DNA of 64,000 nucleotides from CAZUCE01 sp964619265 (GTDB lineage: Bacteria > Planctomycetota > UBA1135 > GCA-002686595). A program made the position numbers and the translations under genes. This document shows positions 54,121 to 61,541 of the stretch, one piece after another. Numbering within the stretch: position 1 is the first letter of the stretch; each line of letters starts with the position of its first letter. The stretch covers positions 13,089 through 77,088 of the forward strand of contig CAZUCE010000019.1 in NCBI GenBank assembly GCA_964619265.1, read 5' to 3'. Below the pieces are notes generated by a model, which was not told the DNA's origin, ran no database searches, and saw only the letters and a list, made by a program, of their open reading frames with translations.

Positions 54121-54152
54121 GGGGCGCGCCCTCCCGAAGGAGAGCGCGCCCC
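54121..54152. terminator. GC-rich hairpin downstream of the 54205-55983 gene
   Basis: GGGGCGCGC-CCTCC-CGAA-GGAGA-GCGCGCCCC forms a long stem with a CGAA tetraloop. It lies just after the 54205-55983 gene (minus strand) and before the next gene; GCTTTC follows on that strand, not a real T-tract. Confidence 0.65.
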
Positions 54153-54204
54153 GCCCTGCCGCAACGGGCCGACTGGGGATCGACCCGGCGCGAGCTAAGC
54201 CAAC

Positions 54205-55983
54205 CTACTGAACCAGCGTGACGTCCATGCGCTCGGTCAACGAGACAATCAACGCGGCCGGCTCGACGCGCAGAACCGCCGCCTGCATGGGCAGAACGAT
54301 GCCGTCTAGCTGCTGGTTGTTCGGGACGCTGATCGGGAAACTCGCTGCACCCTGCCCATCTGTCAACGAAACGAACGAAAGCTCGATGTTCTGGTAGAGG
54401 AAACAGCCAGGAAGACCGCCGATCAAAGCCAGGTCGACCGGAATCGGAATGCCAAGCCACGGTCCGCCGTCACCGATCATGAGCAACGCAACCTCGTTCG
54501 GATCACCGTTTTCGACTTCGACCACCAGCGATGAGCCGCCGAGGGCCGGGTCGCCCAGAGCGCCGATGCGCGGGACGTTCGGGCCAAACGGCGCACAACC
54601 CGTCTCGGAGATTTCGGCGAACTGGCTGAGCGGGCGCTCCAGCAGGTCTCCAGGCGCAATGGCGCAGCGGTTCGCGAACAGGAACGCCTCGTAGACCGGA
54701 ATGTTGGGGTTGAGCCCGTCTTCCCAAAGGCCCAGCTGGAACTCGCCAACACCTTCCGCGTTGCCGTCGCCGTCCAGGTCGTTCAGGATCGCGATCGCAG
54801 GCGTAGATGCGCCCGACAGGTAGTGAGCCACGACTTGTCCGCCGATGGCGTCGATGCCGAGGATCTTGTCGAGGTTGTTGGGTCCGCTGGAACTGCCGTC
54901 AAAGAACAGCGTGACTTCGCCGACGTCGTTGATATCGCCGTCCAAGTTGAGATCCTCGCCCCGGAAGATCAGTCCGTTGATCGCTTCTCCATTGACGTTG
55001 GTGCCGAAGTTGGCCGCCGAGGAACTGGTTGCGAAGTAATAGACTTCGACGCCGTTGACCAGTGTGGTCGTCAGCAGATCGACGCGCGCGACAAAGAACG
55101 GCGGTTCACCGGGCATGCCAGCTTCGGAATTGGTCAGCTCCAGGCTGCGTAAAACCGTTCCGAAGTCTGGGTTTGCAGCCCAGTTCGGGTTGATCGTGGT
55201 CGGGACCATGAACGGGGTGAGTTCATCATCGTCGTTCACCGCGCCGTCGCCGTCGATATCCTCGAACCGGAAGATCGCCTCGGTTCGGTCGTCGCCGAAG
55301 CCATCGATGTAGCTGATCACGCCGTCGCCGGCCCAGGACAGGGCGGTGAAGTCATCGGTGTCGATCTCTGCCAACTGGCCGTTCTGATTGGTCGAGAACG
55401 TTGCGCCGGCGTTGTCGTCGACGAAGACCTGGGTGACGCCGTTGTCCCAGCGCAGCAATCCTCCGCCGGGGAAGTCGGCCGCGATCCAGACGCTTCCATC
55501 GGGGTGTGCCGCGACGCCTTCGGCGCCTTGTCCAAAGCCAGCCGAGAAGGCCGTTTCGAGGAACGCTAGCTCGACAACTTCCGAAGGCTCGATGCGCCCG
55601 GACAGGTTCGAGTCCTCCGCGCGCAACAGCTGCGGGAAGAACCCCCCGCCGGAGCCGGCAAGCGGCGAACGGTTGTTCGAGAAGTACAGGACGCCTGCGC
55701 CATTTTCGTCGCGGATCTCGAGGTCCACCAACTGGTAATTCTCAAGAGCCGAAGCCGGGGCGAATTCAAACAGCAGATTCACCTCGGACACGTCGTTGTA
55801 AGAACCGTTTCCGTCCAGGTCGTCGAGGCGGATGAACTGATCGTCACCGGGAGGGCCGGCCCCCTGAGGGCCGGAGGTAAACGAGTCATTGATGAGAACG
55901 ACCGTGGGCAGCTGCTGAGCGAGCGCAGGCATACCCAGGGCGAGCGCGGCGGAGGTGCCGATGAGGAGGCGGTAGGCGTTCAT
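54205..55983 (-). CDS. Secreted protein with DxDxDG motifs and the shared C-terminal module
   Basis: 592 residues. Signal peptide MNAYRLLIGTSAALALGMPA ends near ALAQQ. The body is rich in acidic calcium-loop-like motifs (LDDLDGNGSYNDVSEVNLLF, EDIDGDGAVNDDDELTPF, DLNLDGDINDVGEVTLFF, LNDLDGDGNAEGVGEFQL), separated by beta-strand-like segments, like other planctomycete cell-surface proteins. The last ~125 residues, from PRIGALGDPALGGSS, match in pattern the end of the 36869-39604 protein. No enzyme motif seen. It forms a single-gene unit with a hairpin behind it. ATG 55983 precedes the signal peptide directly; the upstream open frame is not credible. Confidence 0.75.
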   Translation of the reverse strand: MNAYRLLIGTSAALALGMPALAQQLPTVVLINDSFTSGPQGAGPPGDDQFIRLDDLDGNGSYNDVSEVNLLFEFAPASALENYQLVDLEIRDENGAGVLYFSNNRSPLAGSGGGFFPQLLRAEDSNLSGRIEPSEVVELAFLETAFSAGFGQGAEGVAAHPDGSVWIAADFPGGGLLRWDNGVTQVFVDDNAGATFSTNQNGQLAEIDTDDFTALSWAGDGVISYIDGFGDDRTEAIFRFEDIDGDGAVNDDDELTPFMVPTTINPNWAANPDFGTVLRSLELTNSEAGMPGEPPFFVARVDLLTTTLVNGVEVYYFATSSSAANFGTNVNGEAINGLIFRGEDLNLDGDINDVGEVTLFFDGSSSGPNNLDKILGIDAIGGQVVAHYLSGASTPAIAILNDLDGDGNAEGVGEFQLGLWEDGLNPNIPVYEAFLFANRCAIAPGDLLERPLSQFAEISETGCAPFGPNVPRIGALGDPALGGSSLVVEVENGDPNEVALLMIGDGGPWLGIPIPVDLALIGGLPGCFLYQNIELSFVSLTDGQGAASFPISVPNNQQLDGIVLPMQAAVLRVEPAALIVSLTERMDVTLVQ

Positions 55984-56397
55984 GAGTGGGGAGTCAGGGA
56001 GGGGGTCGGACGAAATCCTTGGGGAGCGGCCGCTGCTCGACGATGCAATTCCGCAACCCGGGTCCGGGTCGGCGGGATTCCAGCTTGGAACGGCCATGAA
56101 CTGTTGCTTCGAGTCTAGGTAGAGGCCGAGGAGCCTCTGCGTGAAGGTCCCATGAAATGAGAATTCGTGCTGTGTAGAGGTGGCTAGAAGGCGCTGATAG
56201 CGCCCCCCACCAGCCCCCAGAATTGCCGATCTCCTTTCCGAGAAGCCCCCCCGCCACCTTCTTCCACCCAAGGGCCTCTTGAGGCCCGCCCAGCGGCACC
56301 TCCCAGAACGAGCAGCCCGCGCTCATGCCCCAGCCCCTGGCTGCCCGATAAACCGAGGGCCTGCCGGCGCCCCCACTCTCAGCCAGTCCGCATCTTG
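55984..56397. other. Divergent intergenic region with small hairpins
   Basis: 414 bases between the divergent secreted-protein and HDOD genes. It contains GGCGCT-GAT-AGCGCC (56190-56204) and GGGCCTC-TT-GAGGCCC (56272-56287). I see no coding frame, tRNA or clear promoter. Confidence 0.4.
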
Positions 56398-57240
56398 ATG
56401 GACCACCAGACTCCCGAGGACATCCTCGCCGAAAGCGTCACAATTCCGACCTTGCCCTCGGTTGTGCACCGCATCAACAAAATGCTGGAAGACCCTGAGG
56501 TCAGCATTGTTCAAATCGGAGCCGAAGTCTCCAAAGACGCCCCGATCAGCACCAAAGTCCTGCGCATTGCAAACAGCGCGTTCTACGGGCTCCGTGAACA
56601 GGTCATTTCCACGGAGCACGCCTCGTGCGTGTTGGGGCTGCAAGTGCTGCGGAATATCGTCATGCAGGCCTCCGTGATCGGGCGCTTCGACCATCTGGAT
56701 AGCAACTCCAGCTTCGATCTAGAGAGCATGTGGCGCCATTCGATCCTCGCCGCTGAGACCTGCCAGAAGATTGCATCGGCCACCCGCGTGAATCTGGGCA
56801 TGGCACCTGAAGAATTCCACACCACCGGCCTTTTGCACGATGTTGGCCAAGTGGTCCTGCTGGACACCTGCCCGGACCGATTTCTGGAGGCGGTCGATTT
56901 GGCGGACCGCCTGGGGGTCGACCTCGCCATCGCCGAGCAAGAACTCATGGGCTTCGACCATGCGGCCATCGGCGCGCGCGTCGCCAATCGCTGGGGCCTT
57001 CCCCCGCTGCTCGAACAGGCCATCGCCGACCACCATCTGCCGCTCACCCAGCTCAAGGAGCCGGCGGTCCTGCTCGTCGCGGTCTCGAATCGAATCTGCG
57101 AGCGGGTCCCGACAGAGGATCGCCAAGCCGTCCTCGCCACCTTCGAGCCCGTTGTAGCCGAGCGCCTCGGCATCGACGAGGTGACCTACGCGCGCATCGT
57201 CGACTCGGCCCTCTCGCGCTACCCAGCTCTAGAGGTCTAG
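56398..57240 (+). CDS. HDOD-domain signalling protein
   Basis: 280 residues, one HDOD domain covering most of the protein. Typical blocks are IPTLPSVVHRINKMLEDPEV, VSKDAPISTKVLRIANSAFY, CVLGLQVLRNIVMQASV and TTGLLHDVGQVVLLD. HDOD proteins resemble HD phosphohydrolases but usually lack catalysis; here an HD pair remains (LLHDVGQ). They act in stress, motility or second-messenger control, often with other output domains, which are absent here. It starts at ATG 56398, directly after an in-frame TTG. A 205-base noncoding stretch follows. Confidence 0.88.
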   Translation: MDHQTPEDILAESVTIPTLPSVVHRINKMLEDPEVSIVQIGAEVSKDAPISTKVLRIANSAFYGLREQVISTEHASCVLGLQVLRNIVMQASVIGRFDHLDSNSSFDLESMWRHSILAAETCQKIASATRVNLGMAPEEFHTTGLLHDVGQVVLLDTCPDRFLEAVDLADRLGVDLAIAEQELMGFDHAAIGARVANRWGLPPLLEQAIADHHLPLTQLKEPAVLLVAVSNRICERVPTEDRQAVLATFEPVVAERLGIDEVTYARIVDSALSRYPALEV

Positions 57241-57445
57241 CGAAAGCCCCGCAACCGGCTGCTAGAGCCTGGAGCGCCAAGAGGAAGCCAGGGGCCCCGC
57301 CCCTGGTAGGGCGCATCGACGGCTGGAACCGGCCGATTCCAGCCACCCCTGCAGCCCAGTCCGGGGCGGATTTCGGGCCCGCAGCCCGCGGCAGGGCTTT
57401 TCCCACGGGCCGCTAGGACGGGATAGGGTTGAACGGAGCCCACAG

Positions 57446-57790
57446 ATGGGCCCGACAGCCCCCATGGAACCCTCGACCTACCTAGCCCGCATGGCCCGCC
57501 GCCAGGGCGTGCCCTTCCGCTACGCCCGCCGTCTGCGCCCTCTCGTCGATCGCGCGCTTGGCGTCCCCGAACCCGTTCGAAGCCGACTCCTCCAACTGGT
57601 CGAACGAACCCTCGCTCGCGAGGCGGAGCGCCTTCGCGAACGGCGCGAAGAGCAAGTCGAAAGCGACGATCGCGCGCTGCACGCCATCGCTCGGCTGCTC
57701 CACCGCTGGTCCCCCCCCTCCGGATTTGGAGCAGGTTGGCTAGCTGGCGAACAGCGGGAGCCACGCCCATCCGGCGAAGACGATGCCTGA
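57446..57790 (+). CDS. Hypothetical small basic/helical protein
   Basis: 114 residues. The middle is helical and charged (RRLRPLVDRALGVPEPVRSR, then ERTLAREAERLRERREEQVE), with no signal peptide, membrane helix or known motif. A second methionine six codons later is an alternative start. It has acceptable codon use for a small cytosolic protein and is followed about 108 bases later by a classic terminator. Existence is likely but function unknown. Confidence 0.45.
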   Translation: MGPTAPMEPSTYLARMARRQGVPFRYARRLRPLVDRALGVPEPVRSRLLQLVERTLAREAERLRERREEQVESDDRALHAIARLLHRWSPPSGFGAGWLAGEQREPRPSGEDDA

Positions 57791-57897
57791 GCCACTGCGC
57801 TCGCAGCCTCGCCCCCCCCGGAAGAGCCCACCCAAAGGCCTCAGTCGCTCGGCACCCTGGAGCGGTTTTGAAGGAGGCTGACCTCTTCGAAGCAAAT

Positions 57898-57932
57898 CGA
57901 GCCCGGACTCAAAAGTCCGGGCTCACTTTTTT
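57898..57932 (+). terminator. Rho-independent terminator with T-tract
   Basis: GAGCCCGGACT-CAAA-AGTCCGGGCTC is an 11-bp perfect stem followed by ACTTTTTTC. Of the hairpins listed here it is the only one with a proper T-tract. It follows the small gene at 57446-57790 and lies 49 bases from the convergent PDZ gene. Confidence 0.9.
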
Positions 57933-57980
57933 CTGGGGCTGGAATCAGCCTGGTCCACTTAGTTCCTCAAAAACTGAGGC

Positions 57981-59576
57981 TCATCGGTTCAGGCGACGGC
58001 GCAGCTCGGCGTGCTCGTAGCGCAGGGCATCGAGCTCACGCTCCATGGCCTCGATCCGATCCGCTAGGCGCTCGACCACTTTCGATTCGTCCGTCCGAAG
58101 CTCGACCTTGCCTTGCGAGCGAACCTGGGCACCTCCTTCATCCGTGAAGAAGTTATCGGCGTCAGCCAGACCTCGGGCTGCACTTTCGTCGCTCCGACGC
58201 CACATCCTGTTGCCGCCGGGCTGCTCGTCCCTTTCGACACGGAAAGTCCTGGTGCTCTCGGGACCGGAGAAGAACCGCTGCTGGAGGGCCTGTCCCCTGG
58301 CTGCGCCGTCGATCAACTTCTCAACCACTTCGGACTCCTGGAGCATGTCCGGCAGTTCGCCGAGGAACATCTCGACGTCGTTTTCGACCGCTTCGCCGAA
58401 GGTCTCGCCCCACTCCTCGATCTGCTCGCTGAACTCCTCCATCTCGTCTTCGAACTGCTCGGCCCAGCCTTCGAAGCTGCTCTCGAATTGTTGAGCCCAG
58501 TTCTCCATGTCCCGCTCGAAGGCCTCGACGTCGAAGCCGCCGAGCGGGCCTTGGTTCCCACGCTGACCGCCGAACAGGCTGTTTGGAACAGCGGGTACCC
58601 CGGGAATCGTCGGAACCTGGAAGACGCGCACGCCCGATTCGGCCGGTTGGAACAACGCCTGCCCCGGTAGCTCGATCGTCTCCGATTCGCGGGAGCCCAA
58701 ACTCGCCTGGAGCTCAACTTGCTCGCCGCCGCGCTTGACGATCACCTTCACGCCGCTACCGGGAGCTTGGGAGCGAACCTGCTCGACCAGGTCCCCGCTT
58801 TCGCGAATCGGCTGCTGATTGAATCTGAGGATCACGTCGCCGGCGCGGACACCGGCCTGCTGAGCTGCGCTGCCCGGCTCGACCGAGGTGACGCCCACAC
58901 CCTCTTCTGTGTCTTCGAGGAAAACGCCGAGGTAGCCGTTGCCTTCCCCAACGGACGCCCGGGCCCAGAAATCGGCGACTTCGCCTTCGGACGGGTCGAC
59001 CGGTACTAGGGCGCGAAATTGGGCCAGCTCGTCCGCTTGCTCCCGCGGGCGGAACAGCGATCCAACATCGCGATCTTGCTGCTCGGCACCTTGTTCCTGA
59101 TGACCGTCTTCAGAAAGCCCTTGATCCTCCACGCGACCTAAGACCTCCCGATCCAGTTCCACCTCGATCACCCCCTCGCTACGTAGGGTTTCCTCGATCT
59201 CGGCTTCCGGCCTCGCAATCAACCGCGCCAGCAAAGTCATCGTGCGACCCTCGCGCACCACATCGAGAATCAGGGCGTCTCCGGGCCGTTTGCCCGTCAT
59301 CAGGCCAATCAAGGCCTGACTATCGCTGAGCTCCTGCTCATCGGCGGCTTCGATGCGATCGCCGGTCTCCAACCCGGCGCGCTCCGCGGGGCTTCCCGGC
59401 GTCACGGAGTTGACGAGCACGCCGTCTAGTTCGGTCTCGCCGAGGCTGATGCCGAGCCAGGCCGGCTCCTGGGCCTGGGAGGTCTCAACCGTGGGTTTCA
59501 CGTGGGCGAGCGAATCCAGGCCCAAAAGAGGCACGGCCGGGATAAGCAGGGCGAGGGAAGCGGAAACCTTGAGCAT
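57981..59576 (-). CDS. Exported protein with two PDZ domains and a coiled-coil tail
   Basis: 531 residues. Signal peptide MLKVSASLALLIPAVPLLGL. Two PDZ domains, at about 40-120 (AWLGISLGETELDGVLVNSV; ERAGLETGDRIEAADEQEL) and about 215-295 (GYLGVFLEDTEEGVGVTSVE; AQQAGVRAGDVILRFNQQPI). There is no trypsin-like protease domain, so it is not a DegP protease but may bind misfolded or peptide ends. A strongly acidic helical segment (about 355-425) and a short C-terminal coiled coil (ADRIEAMERELDALRYEHAE) suggest oligomerisation. It begins at ATG 59576; a 274-base stretch without a gene separates it from pfp. Confidence 0.8.
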   Translation of the reverse strand: MLKVSASLALLIPAVPLLGLDSLAHVKPTVETSQAQEPAWLGISLGETELDGVLVNSVTPGSPAERAGLETGDRIEAADEQELSDSQALIGLMTGKRPGDALILDVVREGRTMTLLARLIARPEAEIEETLRSEGVIEVELDREVLGRVEDQGLSEDGHQEQGAEQQDRDVGSLFRPREQADELAQFRALVPVDPSEGEVADFWARASVGEGNGYLGVFLEDTEEGVGVTSVEPGSAAQQAGVRAGDVILRFNQQPIRESGDLVEQVRSQAPGSGVKVIVKRGGEQVELQASLGSRESETIELPGQALFQPAESGVRVFQVPTIPGVPAVPNSLFGGQRGNQGPLGGFDVEAFERDMENWAQQFESSFEGWAEQFEDEMEEFSEQIEEWGETFGEAVENDVEMFLGELPDMLQESEVVEKLIDGAARGQALQQRFFSGPESTRTFRVERDEQPGGNRMWRRSDESAARGLADADNFFTDEGGAQVRSQGKVELRTDESKVVERLADRIEAMERELDALRYEHAELRRRLNR

Positions 59577-59850
59577 GTCGATCAGTGGGTTCGGGTGGGA
59601 AGGGGGCTCGATCTTCGAGCGCCGGATCGGATCCGTTGGGGTCCAATCCTCGAAAGGCTCTACGTGGGGGTCCGAACCGGCGTTGGAATCGCCCTTGGGC
59701 GAATTCCCGAGGAGTCGATCGCCGGGCGGCCCCGAAGGATCCTTCCGGGAAGGGGACCACGAGGGGTTGGGAAAAGACCCTCCCCCATTTCGCCCCTCCT
59801 ACAGACTATTTTTGGCAGCCGGGCTGCGGCCGCCTGCTCGGAATCGAGGG

Positions 59851-61065
59851 TCAGCCCTGCCAAGCCACCCGTTGATCGGTGAGCCGACCCGGGCGCGGGA
59901 GCTCCCCGACCAGCGGCCGGACGTAATCCAAGAACGCCGGGCTCACATCGGTATTCCCGTCCAGGAAGGCCTCGTCCAAATCGCGGGTCGCCTTGGCCAC
60001 GTTGGACAGCAAGGTCACGTCGTAGTGCACCCGGTAGTCCGTCACGTCCCCGTCCCGGTCGATATAAACCGACCCATGGGCGTGGTCGCCCGAGGTCGCG
60101 GCGCGCACAGCGGCTCGTCCGACCTCGCGGGCCTCCCGGGCGTCGACCTCGCTTGGCAGGCCGGCGAAGGAGCGCTGGAGATAGCCAAACGTGTCGGCGC
60201 GGACGCGCAGGCCCTCACCTAGGCCGCGCTTGATTTCATTGGCCAGAAAGTCCCCCAGCGCGCCGGTCCCGGACAGCTGCACGTTCCCGTGGCTGTCCTT
60301 CTCTTCGGGCTCGAAGATCAGGGTCCCGCCCGGACCATGAATGCCCTCGGAGACGGCAATCAGGCACCGCCCGAGCTTGGAGTGCACGCGCTCGACGTCT
60401 TTCAGAAAGCTCTCCATCGTGAAGTCGCGCTCGGGAACGTAGATCAGATGCGGCCCGTCGTCCTCCTCAACTCGCGCCAGGGCGCTGGAAGCGGTTAGCC
60501 AACCGGCGTGCCTGCCCATCACCACGTCGACCTTGATGCCGGGCAAGCTGCGATTGTCTTGGTTGTCGCCCATGAAGGCCTGGGCTACGAACTTGGCCGC
60601 CGAGCCGTAGCCGGGACAGTGATCGGTGACGCGCAGGTCGTTGTCGATCGTCTTCGGAACATGGAACAGCCGCAGCTCGTAGTCGCGGCTGACCGCGATC
60701 TCGTTGAGCAGGTGGGCGGTCTCGGCCGAGTCGTTGCCTCCGATGTAAAAGAAGTAGCGGACGTTGTTGCGTTGGAAGAGGTCCACCAAACGCTCGCACT
60801 CCTCCTGGGTGGGCTTCTTGCGCACGGATCGGAGGGCCGCGGCAGGCGTGAGCGCGACGCGCTCGAGCGTTTCGGGGCTTTCGGAGCCAAGGTCGATGAC
60901 ATCGCCTTCGAGCACCCCGCGGATGCCGTGCAGGGCCCCCCAGACTCCCTGGATCTCGGGGGCCTGGACAGCCGCTTCGACGAGCCCGACCAGGCTCTGG
61001 TTGATGACGGCCGTGGGGCCACCGGACTGTCCGATCAGAGCGTTGCCGACGAGGTCGCGGGACAT
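59851..61065 (-). CDS. pfp: Pyrophosphate-dependent 6-phosphofructokinase
   Basis: Phosphorylates fructose 6-phosphate with PPi (reversible), the key glycolysis step. 404 residues, cytosolic. Blocks: ALIGQSGGPTAVINQSLVGL, FYIGGNDSAETAHLLNEI (GGNDS in place of GGDGS of ATP enzymes), PKTIDNDLRVTDHCPGYGSA (the lysine in PKTIDND is the PPi-enzyme signature; ATP enzymes have PGTIDND) and VVMGRHAGWLTASSALA. These residues point to PPi as donor. The membrane pyrophosphatase at 33973 suggests PPi is a shared energy currency. A tRNA-Leu lies in the divergent region upstream. Confidence 0.92.
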   Translation of the reverse strand: MSRDLVGNALIGQSGGPTAVINQSLVGLVEAAVQAPEIQGVWGALHGIRGVLEGDVIDLGSESPETLERVALTPAAALRSVRKKPTQEECERLVDLFQRNNVRYFFYIGGNDSAETAHLLNEIAVSRDYELRLFHVPKTIDNDLRVTDHCPGYGSAAKFVAQAFMGDNQDNRSLPGIKVDVVMGRHAGWLTASSALARVEEDDGPHLIYVPERDFTMESFLKDVERVHSKLGRCLIAVSEGIHGPGGTLIFEPEEKDSHGNVQLSGTGALGDFLANEIKRGLGEGLRVRADTFGYLQRSFAGLPSEVDAREAREVGRAAVRAATSGDHAHGSVYIDRDGDVTDYRVHYDVTLLSNVAKATRDLDEAFLDGNTDVSPAFLDYVRPLVGELPRPGRLTDQRVAWQG

Positions 61066-61270
61066 GAGCGGGACGTGTAGAGCTGAGGGGGGCGGGGAAG
61101 AAGGTCATCCAGTCCACCACGGAGGCGGGCCGGGGCGCGAGAGCTAGGACGCCAGTTCCGAAGGCCTCGCCCCGCCGGCCGGAATCGACCCGGGGGAGAA
61201 TCCGAGCCCGGAGGACCAGCTAGACGCTTGATCGGAGGACGGACGCTGCTAAAGTCTGCGCCTCCAAGGT

Positions 61271-61355
61271 GCCCGGGTGGCGGAATTGGTAGACGCGCAA
61301 GACTAAGGATCTTGTGGGGCAACCCGTGCTGGTTCGATTCCAGTCCCGGGCACCA
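61271..61355 (+). tRNA. tRNA-Leu (anticodon AAG)
   Basis: Folds as a complete class II tRNA: acceptor GCCCGGG...CCCGGGC, D-arm with GGTAGAC, anticodon stem CAAGA/TCTTG with loop CTAAGGA (anticodon AAG), a long variable arm (GGGGCAACCC), T-arm with TTCGATT, discriminator A and encoded CCA. It reads CUU, and CUC if A34 becomes inosine. A34 in bacteria is normally restricted to tRNA-Arg(ACG). It lies between pfp (divergent) and the large membrane-anchored protein (facing). Confidence 0.95.
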
Positions 61356-61400
61356 CTTGCTCCCCCAGTGAGGAGGGGAGCGGAGAAAGCTGGATTCCCG

Positions 61401-61418
61401 GCGGGGTTCGAACCCCGC
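61401..61418. repeat. 18-bp perfect palindrome downstream of tRNA-Leu
   Basis: GCGGGGTTCGAACCCCGC is its own reverse complement. It resembles a T-arm sequence but does not fit one (loopless). A 14-base direct repeat (GAGCTGGCCCCGCC, twice) follows about 3 bases later. No function assigned. Confidence 0.6.
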
Positions 61419-61541
61419 TGAGCTGGCCCCGCCGAGCTGGCCCCGCCATCGAAGCGGAAGCCAGCCGGTCTGCACGGAGCCCCGCTGGATCGCACCCCGC
61501 TTTGGACGAGAGCAGAGGCCCCGGATTCCCGGGGGTCCGGC

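Noticed and set aside
56395..57240. HDOD protein as an active c-di-GMP phosphodiesterase (HD-GYP)
   Set aside because: The sequence lacks the GYP motif and the full set of HD metal ligands; only one HD pair is present, as in HDOD proteins.
57237..57770. Minus-strand frame of 177 residues opposite the small gene at 57446-57790
   Set aside because: It is glycine- and arginine-rich without motif, and the plus-strand frame has better helical, coding-like character and a terminator behind it.
61401..61418. T-arm-like palindrome as part of a second tRNA
   Set aside because: The sequence GCGGGGTTCGAACCCCGC is loopless; when a TTCGAAC loop is imposed the stem mismatches, and no acceptor or anticodon arm can be found on either strand.
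61271..61418. tRNA-Leu as an attachment site of an integrated element
   Set aside because: No integrase, no repeat of the tRNA 3' end and no foreign-looking genes lie next to it.
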